Below, in pieces: positions 14,079-20,175 of a DNA stretch of 20,175 nucleotides. The notes under the pieces were generated by a model. The model was not told the origin of the DNA and did not search any database. It worked only from the letters and a program-made list of their open reading frames with translations. How positions within the stretch are numbered: position 1 is the first letter of the stretch; each line of letters opens with the position of its first letter. The translations under genes were made by a program, and so were the position numbers. The stretch is from JACQID01 sp035290885. GTDB lineage: Archaea; Aenigmatarchaeota; Aenigmatarchaeia; GW2011-AR5. The DNA is taken from the NCBI GenBank assembly GCA_035290885.1, contig DATDTL010000045.1, positions 1 through 20,175 on the forward strand, written 5' to 3'.

Positions 14079-14243
14079 TCACTGCATCATTATTGTTTTT
14101 GCTGTAATTAAAACCTTTGCCATCCTCCTGTACCTCCCGTACTTGTCCGCAGCCGAGAATTTCGGCGGCTCTGCGTGGATGGCTTTCCCGCCGCATCCAC
14201 ATTCCGCAAGAACGTAACGGCCGCACGTTGAGCATTTTAGCAT
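14079..14243 (-). CDS. nop10: H/ACA RNP protein Nop10
   Basis: 54 residues. The zinc-binding N-terminus MLKCSTCGRYVLAECGCGG has the expected four cysteines, followed by the family motif HAEPPKFSAADKYGRYRR and a short helical tail. Nop10 binds Cbf5 (8205-9131) and stiffens its active site for pseudouridylation. The start lies four bases after the aIF2alpha stop and the stop is four bases before the PAC2 start, so it is embedded in the operon. Confidence 0.93.
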   Translation of the reverse strand: MLKCSTCGRYVLAECGCGGKAIHAEPPKFSAADKYGRYRRMAKVLITAKTIMMQ

Positions 14244-14247
14244 GAAC

Positions 14248-15009
14248 TCACTCCGTTATTTTCGCGCTGCTCTCCACTTTTTTTGACTTTGATTCCAGCG
14301 TGTCCAGTATCTCTTGGAACTGGCGCTCCCCTTTCTTCGCGTCCTTTGTCCTAAATTTAAGCATGTATCGGGGGGCCGATATATAGTGAACTTCCACCCC
14401 CGCCTTCTCGGCGTTTCCCAGCAATTCCTTTATCGCTTCCAGCCCGTCGCCTTCGTAGCTCCTCAGAGTCAAATCGGCTTTGAACGCAAACTCCTTCTGC
14501 TCTATGTTCTTCGCCGCGACTTCCGCTATGACGCTCGCCCATTCCTCCGGTATGCCGCGCGACTTCAGCGCGTCCCCGCCGGATGCCGCCTTCTTGAACG
14601 CCTTGAAAAGCGAGCCAAAGCTTTCCTGCAGCGTGAAGCCGACTTCAGCGTACGCCTGATCCAGTGTCTTCTTCATCTTCTCGGCAGCCATGCCCAGCAT
14701 CTTCTCGGCCTTCTTGTCAAGGTTGTATTCCTTCATCTTTTCCTTTTCCTGCCGGCTGTCAACGCGCTTTAGCGAAAGCGCGATATAACCCTCGCTCTCG
14801 TTGACCCGCATGACTTTCGCGACGCCGGTCTGGCCGATCTTTATGTGATCCTTGATGCTCCTTACCCATCCCGTGACTATTTCCGAGATGTGCACCATTC
14901 CCTCTTTTCCGTATTCTTCAAGAAAAACATCGGCAGAATTAGGGTTCAGCCTTTTAACAACGCAAATGACGAGCTCCCCCTGCATCGGGAACCCTCTTTT
15001 CTTCGCCAT
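14248..15009 (-). CDS. Translation initiation factor 2, alpha subunit
   Basis: 253 residues. An N-terminal S1/OB domain (PMQGELVICVVKRLNPNSAD, EGMVHISEI, GWVRSIKDHIK and GQTGVAKVMRV, ending YIALSLKRVD) is followed by the helical middle domain and a C-terminal alpha/beta domain (ADLTLRSYEGDGLEAIKELL, VHYISAPRYMLKFRT). It is the regulatory subunit of the aIF2 trimer, which delivers initiator Met-tRNA. The length is close to the archaeal norm. It follows rps27e with a four-base gap, and Nop10 follows it, the standard archaeal order. Confidence 0.95.
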   Translation of the reverse strand: MAKKRGFPMQGELVICVVKRLNPNSADVFLEEYGKEGMVHISEIVTGWVRSIKDHIKIGQTGVAKVMRVNESEGYIALSLKRVDSRQEKEKMKEYNLDKKAEKMLGMAAEKMKKTLDQAYAEVGFTLQESFGSLFKAFKKAASGGDALKSRGIPEEWASVIAEVAAKNIEQKEFAFKADLTLRSYEGDGLEAIKELLGNAEKAGVEVHYISAPRYMLKFRTKDAKKGERQFQEILDTLESKSKKVESSAKITE

Positions 15010-15013
15010 TCTT

Positions 15014-15178
15014 TCAGAGCTCCTCGGCCTGTGTCAGAATCCTTGCATTACCGCCTGCAGGCTGCACGAGCTGCTCGCCGCACACAAGACACGCCACAAC
15101 CGTGGACGCCTTGCTGTACGTTATCTGCTCGTTCTTGCATTTTGCGCACTTCACTTTCAGAAACCTGCTGGTTTGCAT
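15014..15178 (-). CDS. rps27e: Ribosomal protein eS27 (S27e)
   Basis: 54 residues from ATG 15178. A C4 zinc ribbon: CAKC (C11, C14) and CLVC (C30, C33), with the surrounding family pattern FLKVKC, ASTVVAC and the LVQPAGGNARI end. It opens the operon S27e-aIF2alpha-Nop10-PAC2-RpoK-S2, with a TATA box at 15200-15207. An upstream TTG 15196 would add six residues but lies within the expected promoter-to-start spacer. Confidence 0.93.
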   Translation of the reverse strand: MQTSRFLKVKCAKCKNEQITYSKASTVVACLVCGEQLVQPAGGNARILTQAEEL

Positions 15179-15199
15179 GGGATTTAATTGGAGCAAACG

Positions 15200-15207
15200 T
15201 ATTAAAT
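15200..15207 (-). promoter_or_regulatory. TATA box of the S27e operon
   Basis: ATTTAATA on the minus strand, centred ~26 nt before ATG 15178, giving a leaderless or nearly leaderless transcript for the six-gene operon. Confidence 0.5.
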
Positions 15208-15255
15208 GCTATCTTTGGATCGCCCGCCAAACGGCATCCCAACGAGCGACGGCCC

Positions 15256-15546
15256 TCAGACTTCTATGCTTATTTTATGCGTGTCTTCAATCTTAATTTT
15301 GACCTCTTCGCCTTTCTTTATGCCAACAGCCTTGCTGACTTCTACGCGCAGCCATATAATATTATTCTGTATCTGGCCTGCCGTAGTCCTAAACATCTTG
15401 TTCCTAAGCTTGTTGAAAACCAATATTCTTTCGGCCTGTTTCGGGTCGTAGAATTCTTCGCCTGTATTTGCATTCCTAAACGCGTCTATTTCAAAGCCCT
15501 GAAACTTTGCCTTGTATCTGATCCGCCCCTCCTTTTTTTCACTCAT
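15256..15546 (-). CDS. AbrB-like (swapped-hairpin) DNA-binding protein with degenerate N-terminal region
   Basis: 96 residues from ATG 15546. The C-terminal half (IIWLRVEVSKAVGIKKGEEVKIKIED) has the AbrB/MazE pattern: beta strand, then 'ALG-x-KKGE-x-V' and a final strand. The N-terminal half (YKAKFQGFEIDAFRN, then EEFYDPKQAERI) resembles the YgiT-type segment that often precedes AbrB in archaeal proteins, but the zinc-binding cysteines are absent. A purine-rich ggaaggggaacgg lies directly before the ATG and a TATA box (15569-15576) is ~26 nt upstream. It may be a transcription regulator of its neighbours or an orphan antitoxin-like protein. It is divergent from the L7Ae operon. Confidence 0.65.
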   Translation of the reverse strand: MSEKKEGRIRYKAKFQGFEIDAFRNANTGEEFYDPKQAERILVFNKLRNKMFRTTAGQIQNNIIWLRVEVSKAVGIKKGEEVKIKIEDTHKISIEV

Positions 15547-15568
15547 CCGTTCCCCTTCCGTATTTACG

Positions 15569-15576
15569 TTATATTT
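15569..15576 (-). promoter_or_regulatory. TATA box of the AbrB-like gene
   Basis: AAATATAA on the minus strand, ~26 nt before ATG 15546. Confidence 0.4.
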
Positions 15577-15754
15577 ACAACAGAACAATTTTCTGCATAG
15601 GGGGTAACCTTTCTCCCTTGGCACGCTTCCTAATAGGTATATGGCGTGAATATCGTGCCACGCACAAAAAAATTAGCGGTATCTTTCGGCCCAATAACCC
15701 TTTAAGACATTTTCCCTCGTAATAAAGAGAGTTAAAAAGCGAGGTGCATTGCCA

Positions 15755-16069
15755 ATGACCAAACCAGAAGAAATTTTTGAAATAATAGAAGCCTCCCGCG
15801 AAACGGGCAAAATAAAGAAGGGCGTCAACGAGACGACAAAGGCGGTTGAAAGGGGGCTTGCCAAACTTGTTGTCGTTGCCGAAGACGTTTCGCCTCCGGA
15901 AATTGTGATGCACCTGCAGCCGCTTTGCGACGAAAAAAAGATAACGCTTGTGAAAGTGCCCACGAAATCCGAGCTTGGCAGGGCAGCCGGGCTTCAGGTG
16001 CCAACGGTATCCGTTGCGGTACTTGACGCAGGCGAGACCAAATCAAAGCTTGGTTCAATACTAAAGTGA
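15755..16069 (+). CDS. rpl7ae: Ribosomal protein L7Ae (K-turn binding)
   Basis: 104 residues from ATG 15755. The RNA-binding signature GVNETTKAVERG, followed by LVVVAEDVSPPEIVMHL and the KSELGRAAGL loop, is diagnostic. In archaea it binds K-turns in rRNA, in box C/D and H/ACA guide RNPs and in RNase P. A Shine-Dalgarno-like gaggtg lies at 15741-15746, spaced for ATG 15755 rather than the TTG at 15749. It is first in the L7Ae-S28e-L24e operon; its stop overlaps a GTG that could start S28e. Confidence 0.95.
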   Translation: MTKPEEIFEIIEASRETGKIKKGVNETTKAVERGLAKLVVVAEDVSPPEIVMHLQPLCDEKKITLVKVPTKSELGRAAGLQVPTVSVAVLDAGETKSKLGSILK

Positions 16070-16074
16070 ATAAA

Positions 16075-16281
16075 ATGTCAGACGCAACGCCCGCCGAGGT
16101 CATCAATATCATAAGGAGATCCGGAGCCAAGGGCCTCGCCGTTGTTAAGTGCATATTGACCGACGGCCGCGACAAGGGCAAGGTTCTCACAAGAAACGTG
16201 ATGGGGCCGGTCACGATAGGCGACATACTCATGCTGAAGGAAACGGAAATGGAATCCTCCGACTCCTTCGGAAGGCGGTAA
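16075..16281 (+). CDS. rps28e: Ribosomal protein eS28 (S28e)
   Basis: 68 residues from ATG 16075, with the core motif ILTDGRDKGKVLTRNVMGPV and GDILMLKETE. It is an OB-fold protein of the small-subunit head. GTG 16066 (overlapping the L7Ae stop as GTGA) would add three residues, but MSDATPAEVI matches the usual S28e start better. Overlap or a very short gap implies coupling to L7Ae. Confidence 0.93.
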   Translation: MSDATPAEVINIIRRSGAKGLAVVKCILTDGRDKGKVLTRNVMGPVTIGDILMLKETEMESSDSFGRR

Positions 16282-16284
16282 GCT

Positions 16285-16446
16285 ATGAAATGTTCTTTTT
16301 GTTCCAAGGAAGTGGAGGAGGGCACAGGGCTTGTCTTCGTTGACAAGAACGGAAAGCTGTTTTCCTTTGACTCCCAAAAGTGCGAAAAGAACATGTTCAA
16401 GCTCGGCCGCGACCCGAGGAATTTCAAGTGGGCGACTCCCGCATAG
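16285..16446 (+). CDS. rpl24e: Ribosomal protein eL24 (L24e), with an altered zinc ligand
   Basis: 53 residues, three bases after S28e. MKCSFCSKEVEEGTGLVFVDKNG and the end KCEKNMFKLGRDPRNFKW are typical of L24e. Most family members have C-x2-C and C-x3-C zinc ligands (FCSSKC); here the third ligand position reads FDSQKC, so Asp29 stands in for Cys beside C33. Zinc may still bind through C3, C6, D29 and C33, or the site may be weakened. In many archaea ndk and infB follow; here the S13 operon begins after 58 nt. Confidence 0.9.
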   Translation: MKCSFCSKEVEEGTGLVFVDKNGKLFSFDSQKCEKNMFKLGRDPRNFKWATPA

Positions 16447-16455
16447 GTCGAAACG

Positions 16456-16470
16456 CTTTAAACGTTAAAG
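16456..16470 (+). promoter_or_regulatory. TATA-overlapping dyad upstream of S13
   Basis: ctttaa-acg-ttaaag is a near-palindrome containing a TATA-like TTTAAA about 45 nt before ATG 16505. A Shine-Dalgarno-like ggtga (16496-16500) precedes the ATG, so a transcript with a leader of ~25 nt starting from this element fits. A second A/T element (ctataaag, 16478-16485) lies closer. Confidence 0.35.
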
Positions 16471-16504
16471 ATTACAGCTATAAAGAATATTTCACGGTGA
16501 ATTG

Positions 16505-17005
16505 ATGGCGGAACTCAGGAAAATCGTAAGGTTCATGGATACCGACATAGACGGCACCATAAAAACCGCGAAGGCACTGAGAAGAATAAGAGGGGTCGGA
16601 TTCACGTTCTCCAGAATTTCCTGCATGAAGGCCGGAATAGGCGAAGGCAGGAAGATAGGCGAACTGTCTGCAGACGAACTCAAGAGCCTTCAGAACGCTA
16701 TAGCAAACCCTGCTGTCCCGGCGTTTCTTTTGAACAGGAGAAAGGACATGGAAACCGGCAGGGATATCCATCTCACTAAAATAGCGCTGGACTTCTCCAA
16801 GAGGGAGGACATAAACCTCATGAAACGAATAAAATGTTACAAGGGCGCGAGGCACGAGCTTGGCCAGCCCGTGAGGGGGCAGCGCACGCGCAATTCATTC
16901 AGGACCAACACCAGCGTCGGCGTCAGCAAGAAGGCGGTGAAGGAGAAGTCCGCGCCAAAGAAGGCCGAAGCCGCGGCGCCAGCAGCTGCGCCTGCAAAGA
17001 AGTGA
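16505..17005 (+). CDS. rps13: Ribosomal protein S13 (uS13)
   Basis: 166 residues from ATG 16505. Signature segments: IVRFMDTDIDGTIKTAKAL, RRIRGVGFTFS, RDIHLTKIALDF, and the C-terminal CYKGARHELGQPVRGQRTR with the T-R-x-N-x-F-x2-N pattern. It contacts the tRNAs and the L5 bridge in the head of the small subunit. The end is an unusually long Ala/Lys/Pro-rich tail (about 25 residues, KKAEAAAPAAAPAKK). A TTG one codon upstream is the only other start. It opens S13-S4-S11-RpoD. Confidence 0.95.
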   Translation: MAELRKIVRFMDTDIDGTIKTAKALRRIRGVGFTFSRISCMKAGIGEGRKIGELSADELKSLQNAIANPAVPAFLLNRRKDMETGRDIHLTKIALDFSKREDINLMKRIKCYKGARHELGQPVRGQRTRNSFRTNTSVGVSKKAVKEKSAPKKAEAAAPAAAPAKK

Positions 17006-17011
17006 TGATTC

Positions 17012-17533
17012 ATGGGACACCCTAAGCAGCATACAAGAAAATACGCAACTCCTGTCAAGCCCTTTGACAAGGAGAGGATTGAAAAGGAGAAAGGAATACT
17101 CACGTCTTATGGCCTTAGGAGAAAGAAGGAGCTCTGGCGGGCCGAAAGCATACTTAGAAACCTGAGGAGACGTGCAAGGAGCCTGCAAGCCGCTCCGGAC
17201 AAGGTCAAGGAGCAGGAACTCTTCGCGAAGGTCGGCATACTCGGCATATCCATCAAGACTCTTGACGAGGTGCTGGGCATATCCCTTGAGCAGATACTTG
17301 ACAGGAGATTACAGTCCGTTATAACAAGAAAAGGCCTCGCAAACACCATGAAGCACTCAAGGCAGCTTATAGTCCACGGCCACGTGATGATAGGCGAGAG
17401 GAAGACAAAATGGCCAAGCTATCTCGTGCCAGCCGGCGAAGAAGCTTCCATAAAGCTGGATGCTTCCATATCGGCGAAGATGATAGCCGCGGGCGCGGCC
17501 AAAGAAGTTGCCCCAGAGAAAACAGGTGAATGA
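17012..17533 (+). CDS. rps4: Ribosomal protein S4 (uS4)
   Basis: 173 residues starting six bases after S13. MGHPKQHTRKYATPVKPFD and YGLRRKKELWRAESILRNLRR are the archaeal S4 N-terminus; the S4 RNA-binding domain follows (DRRLQSVITRKGLANTMKHSR, QLIVHGHVMIGERK, WPSYLV). A short Ala/Glu-rich tail ends the protein. The stop overlaps the S11 start (ATGA). S4 nucleates 16S rRNA folding. Confidence 0.95.
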   Translation: MGHPKQHTRKYATPVKPFDKERIEKEKGILTSYGLRRKKELWRAESILRNLRRRARSLQAAPDKVKEQELFAKVGILGISIKTLDEVLGISLEQILDRRLQSVITRKGLANTMKHSRQLIVHGHVMIGERKTKWPSYLVPAGEEASIKLDASISAKMIAAGAAKEVAPEKTGE

Positions 17534-17922
17534 TTATGAAGCAGAAATTTGCGATAGCCAGCATATTTTCATCCATGAACAATACTATAATCCATATCAC
17601 GGACATCACCGGCGCCGAGACTATAGGAATATCCTCCGGCGGCCAAGTTTCCGACAAGGACATGAACAAGGGCAAGGCCTTCACCGCCATGAAGGCCGTG
17701 AGGAAAGTGGCTGAAAAAGCCCACGCGCAGGGCGTGACCAACCTTCACATCAGGATAAGGGCGCCCGGCGGCATCAAGTCCAAGATACCCGGACAGGGAG
17801 CCCAGCCTGCGATAAGGGCATTGGCTCGAAGCGGCTTTAGAATATCTTCCATAGAAGACGTGACGCCGATGCCTCATGACAGCATGAGGAAGAAGGGCGG
17901 CCGCAGGGGAAGAAGAGTATAA
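17530..17922 (+). CDS. rps11: Ribosomal protein S11 (uS11)
   Basis: 130 residues from ATG 17530 (ATG 17536 is equally possible and gives 128). Core motifs: ASIFSSMNNTIIHITDITGAE, GGQVSDKDMNKGKAFTAM, IRAPGGIKSKIPGQGAQPAIRAL and the basic end DVTPMPHDSMRKKGGRRGRR. It forms part of the platform next to the mRNA exit and Shine-Dalgarno helix. It overlaps S4 by four bases. Confidence 0.95.
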   Translation: MIMKQKFAIASIFSSMNNTIIHITDITGAETIGISSGGQVSDKDMNKGKAFTAMKAVRKVAEKAHAQGVTNLHIRIRAPGGIKSKIPGQGAQPAIRALARSGFRISSIEDVTPMPHDSMRKKGGRRGRRV

Positions 17923-17939
17923 TCGGAAAAGTGATAATA

Positions 17940-18695
17940 ATGGAACTCAAGATTCTCGAAAAATCGCCTGCGTCAATTAGATTCGTGCTTTCCGACTCTG
18001 ACATCGGAATGGCCAACGCAATAAGGAGAACGCTTATCGGCGGCATACCCGTACTTTCCATAGAGGAAGCCGACGTTGAGAACAACAACTCCGGCCTTTT
18101 CGACGAGGCGCTTGTCCGAAGGCTCTGTCTTATACCCCTGACGTTTGATTCCAAGATGTATAACATGGCTTCGGATTGCAAGTGCAATGACGAAGGATGC
18201 AGCCGCTGCCAAATGGTGCTCGTCGCCGAGAAGGAAGGACCGTGCACCGTGAAGGCGGGCGACATGAAAAGCACCGACCCGACAGTAAAGCCTTCAGACC
18301 CTGATATTCCTATAGTGGAGCTTCTTGAAGGTCAGAAGCTGAAATTCGAGGCCACTGCACGCCTTGGCTTTGGCAGGAAGAACGCAAGAAACCAAGCTGC
18401 TATAGCCGGCTACCAGAACGTTTATTCCGTCAAAACAGAAGGCAAATCCAAGCCCTGTGAAGCGCATACTCTTGAGAAGAAAGGCGCGAACGTGAAGCTC
18501 GCAGCCATGGACGGCTGCGTGCAATGCCTGAAGTTCGTGGAAGGCAACGAATCCAAGCCTGACGAAACTTCCTTTGTCTTCAGCGTTGAAACTGCATGCG
18601 GCATAGAAGCTCCGAAGCTTCTTGACATGGCACTTGAGCACATAGAACAAAGCGCCGAAGAATTCATGAAGGAAGCCAAGAAAGCAATAAAGTAA
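17940..18695 (+). CDS. rpoD: DNA-directed RNA polymerase subunit D
   Basis: 251 residues from ATG 17940 (GTG 17931 would add three). It is the alpha/Rpb3 homologue that dimerises with subunit L to start polymerase assembly. SDIGMANAIRRTLIGGIPVLSIEE is the conserved dimerisation segment. A cysteine loop C80-x-C82, C87-x2-C90 follows, and the ferredoxin-like insert holds C173, C193 and C196, enough for a three-Cys Fe-S site of the Sulfolobus type. The C-terminal helix LLDMALEHIEQSAEEFM closes the fold. The gene ends the S13-S4-S11-RpoD operon; the usual next genes (L18e, L13, S9, RpoN) are missing, replaced by a convergent hypothetical gene. Confidence 0.95.
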   Translation: MELKILEKSPASIRFVLSDSDIGMANAIRRTLIGGIPVLSIEEADVENNNSGLFDEALVRRLCLIPLTFDSKMYNMASDCKCNDEGCSRCQMVLVAEKEGPCTVKAGDMKSTDPTVKPSDPDIPIVELLEGQKLKFEATARLGFGRKNARNQAAIAGYQNVYSVKTEGKSKPCEAHTLEKKGANVKLAAMDGCVQCLKFVEGNESKPDETSFVFSVETACGIEAPKLLDMALEHIEQSAEEFMKEAKKAIK

Positions 18696-18698
18696 TAT

Positions 18699-18968
18699 CT
18701 ATTCTTTCTGCAATGATGCAGATTTTTGCGCATCAAGTTTCAGCACTTGCTGATAATATTCCCGCCATTCCTCTATTGCATTATCCCACTTTCCAAGCAC
18801 ATAGTGGTTTAATTCTCGTAAGTACTTAATGCGCGCGGCCTCTGTATCCTTTACCGTGCCAAATGCCTTTCTATCCTGTTCACATCTTGTTATATTATCC
18901 AATGTTGAAACGAAAAAATCTGCCCTTTTCTTTTCAAACGCCTTGATCCATGAATCGTAATATCGCAT
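18699..18968 (-). CDS. Small hypothetical protein, unknown
   Basis: 89 residues, charged and helical (YDSWIKAFEKKRADFFVS, NAIEEWREYYQQVLKLD), Trp/Tyr-rich, without Cys motifs apart from one Cys. I recognise no family. The ATG is preceded by cgaggaaaag, a plausible ribosome-binding site. Its stop is three bases from the rpoD stop (convergent). It lies downstream of the 272-residue unknown gene on the same strand, 101 nt apart, so the two could be co-transcribed. Confidence 0.55.
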   Translation of the reverse strand: MRYYDSWIKAFEKKRADFFVSTLDNITRCEQDRKAFGTVKDTEAARIKYLRELNHYVLGKWDNAIEEWREYYQQVLKLDAQKSASLQKE

Positions 18969-19069
18969 CTTTTCCTCGGGTGAAATTTTATTACCATATT
19001 TACCGTTGCCAAAAAATATTGTATCCTGATGTCGAAAAACGCCGTAATGGTCTCTTAGAAAGAGGGGTC

Positions 19070-19888
19070 TTAAGCCTCCATAAAAAACTCTTCTCCATCT
19101 CGACTCTCATAGTCAGACATCTCTACACCAAATCCCTTCGCCCTTATAGCATTTTCAACAACATCTACATAGCTCCAATTCTCGCTAATTTCCTGTAGAG
19201 AAGAATCATCTAGATCACCATCTCCATGCACAAACTCTCTGTTGATGCCCGGTGTCAATCCTTCCTGGCTGGCTGACCTGATTTTATTGACGTATTCCTG
19301 GATTTTTTCTGCAAAATAACCAGCGTTTCTCGGGCGTTCCACCACAGAATAGCCTGTGCCAGATATCTCCATAGGCCCCACGAAAAAAACATCATTGGGC
19401 AAGCCGCCATAAAATCTGGATTTATTTCTTTTCACGAGGGGGCTAAAAGGCACTAAAAGCACTGCTCGGGCATTCTCCAGATTCCAAAAGTTTCCGCCGT
19501 TAACCAAATGATTAAGACTGAAATGTATAGTTGGCATTATGGGCGATGGCATAAGCTTCCCGTCACGGATAACTATATCTTCCGGCTTGGAGTATGCACG
19601 CACGGCTATCAGCTTGTCGTATGTCAAGGGCGTTATTATATTGCCATCATCGCCCATCACAGGCCTTTCCAAGGGCGTCTCGGCATTAGCGTTATATGCT
19701 TGCAGTAATTCTGGAGCGGTGCAATTACCCAATATTCGCGCGCCATACGGCAGCAAACCATTTACTTCATCGAGAAGGTACAACGGCCTATTTGGATCCG
19801 AATCCGGCGTATAGGTCAATCCATTGCGCATGGTAGGCGTTTCCCTACCTCTTCTCAAAGGATTTAATTTACTAATCGACATTTTCAT
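19070..19888 (-). CDS. Hypothetical protein, 272 residues, unknown
   Basis: Counted from ATG 19888. Soluble, no signal peptide or membrane helix. A conserved-looking middle contains IHFSLNHLVNGGNFWN, ARAVLLVPFSPLV, RFYGGLPNDVFFVGP and ISGTGYSVVERP, which reads like a compact enzymatic or binding fold, but I cannot name it. The C-terminal ~60 residues are acidic (GDGDLDDSS, SDYESRDGEEFF). A TATA box (19912-19919) lies ~27 nt upstream, so ATG 19888 is probably leaderless; ATG 19882 is possible. Base composition is more AT-rich than in the neighbouring ribosomal operon. With the gene at 18699-18968 it forms a small accessory insert between rpoD and tRNA-Leu. Confidence 0.65.
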   Translation of the reverse strand: MKMSISKLNPLRRGRETPTMRNGLTYTPDSDPNRPLYLLDEVNGLLPYGARILGNCTAPELLQAYNANAETPLERPVMGDDGNIITPLTYDKLIAVRAYSKPEDIVIRDGKLMPSPIMPTIHFSLNHLVNGGNFWNLENARAVLLVPFSPLVKRNKSRFYGGLPNDVFFVGPMEISGTGYSVVERPRNAGYFAEKIQEYVNKIRSASQEGLTPGINREFVHGDGDLDDSSLQEISENWSYVDVVENAIRAKGFGVEMSDYESRDGEEFFMEA

Positions 19889-19911
19889 ATATATTACTCA
19901 ACCGTAATGAA

Positions 19912-19919
19912 TATATAAA
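19912..19919 (-). promoter_or_regulatory. TATA box of the 19070-19888 gene
   Basis: TTTATATA on the minus strand, centred ~27 nt before ATG 19888. Confidence 0.5.
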
Positions 19920-20028
19920 GATTACTATTCTTAAACTCCTCGCGCTAAAATCCGAAAAATGCATCATCCGGGAATTGCACCTTTGTTACTTGCATCATTT
20001 AAATCAATAATATCCAATTAACAAATAA

Positions 20029-20123
20029 GCGGGGGTTCCCGAGCGGCCAAAGGGGCAGGACTTAAGAGCGTGAAGAAATCCTGTGGCTTAGTGCCTTCGC
20101 AGGTTCAAACCCTGCCCCCCGCA
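20029..20123 (+). tRNA. tRNA-Leu (TAA) with an apparent 11-nt intron
   Basis: Acceptor stem gcggggg/cccccgc with discriminator A; three-pair D stem (ccc/ggg) with GG in the loop; anticodon stem cagga (20056-20060) with tcctg (20079-20083); class II variable arm ggc-ttagt-gcc; T arm gcagg-ttcaaac-cctgc. The stretch between the two halves of the anticodon stem is 18 nt instead of 7: C-T-TAA-G, 11 extra bases (20067-20077, agcgtgaagaa), then A. This fits an intron after position 37. TAA, the long variable arm and A73 identify leucine. CCA is not encoded. Confidence 0.9.
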
Positions 20124-20136
20124 TTTGGTGCAATGC

Positions 20137-20175
20137 ATGGACGTCGTTGTAAAGAAATCGAAGATAGAAGGAAAC
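20137..20175 (+). CDS. aroA: Probable 3-phosphoshikimate 1-carboxyvinyltransferase, 5' end only
   Basis: Thirteen codons before the window ends: MDVVVKKSKIEGN. This resembles archaeal EPSP synthase N-termini, which typically read VVKK-x-S-x-I-x-G just before the PPSKS motif. EPSP synthase catalyses the sixth step of the shikimate pathway. The call rests on 13 residues only and may be wrong. Confidence 0.45.
   Translation, partial: MDVVVKKSKIEGN

Noticed and set aside
14845..15600. 251-codon plus-strand open frame across aIF2alpha, S27e and the AbrB-like gene
   Set aside because: It is antisense to three supported genes and its translation has no family features.
20029..20123. tRNA-Leu as an integration (att) site for the 18699-19888 insert
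   Set aside because: The insert lies on the 5' side of the tRNA and no repeat of the tRNA 3' end is seen at its other edge.
1..20175. CRISPR array or complete insertion sequence
   Set aside because: No regularly spaced direct repeats and no recognisable transposase gene were seen anywhere in the window.

Overview
The window is archaeal. It carries eukaryote-type ribosomal proteins (eL42/L44e, eS27, eS28, eL24, L7Ae), aIF2-alpha, Cbf5 and Nop10, RNA polymerase subunits D and K, a GINS51 replication factor, TATA-box promoters about 25 nt upstream of many start codons, and two intron-containing tRNA genes. A single-chain DNA primase in which a PriS-like catalytic domain is joined to a PriL-type iron-sulfur domain, together with very tight gene packing, points to a DPANN lineage. 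Micrarchaeota or a relative is my guess, but the phylum cannot be proved from this window.

Layout. (1) 1-4728 is an accessory, defence-like zone. It holds a nucleotidyltransferase (MNT)/HEPN pair (5' end cut off), a small zinc ribbon, a second zinc-ribbon gene broken by a one-base frameshift, an unexplained intergenic element, and an AT-rich superfamily 1 helicase with a C-terminal Vsr-like nuclease domain, also split by a one-base frameshift. (2) 4937-9322 is a plus-strand information-processing block: fused primase, then GINS51-L44e-DUF106 (EMC3/YidC-like insertase)-Cbf5-Trm112-like zinc protein, with ATGA overlaps or near-zero gaps through most of it. (3) 9353-12369 is mixed: a lipoate-ligase-like protein, tRNA-Ser(GGA) with a 27-nt intron, a small unknown protein, ribosomal L10e, a membrane-anchored winged-helix regulator and a small unknown gene. 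(4) 12378-15546 is a minus-strand translation/transcription block: AbrB-like protein, then S27e-aIF2alpha-Nop10-PAC2-RpoK-S2. (5) 15755-18695 is a plus-strand ribosomal operon, L7Ae-S28e-L24e-S13-S4-S11-RpoD. (6) 18699-19888 holds two unrecognised minus-strand genes. (7) tRNA-Leu(TAA) with an apparent 11-nt intron follows, and the first 13 codons of a probable aroA end the window.

How the genes fit together. Primase and GINS51 act at the replication fork. Cbf5 and Nop10 are two parts of the H/ACA pseudouridine-synthase particle, and L7Ae is its K-turn binding subunit, so three of its four proteins lie within 8 kb. The remaining core genes build the ribosome, translation initiation and RNA polymerase. 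The common archaeal order L44e-S27e-aIF2alpha-Nop10 is split here, with L44e on one strand and the rest on the other about 6 kb away, suggesting an inversion.

Most notable: the primase architecture with an extra C-terminal C2H2 finger, a pair of 86-nt related intergenic elements (1544-1629 and 6429-6514), the 11-nt tRNA intron, and two single-base homopolymer frameshifts confined to the accessory zone.
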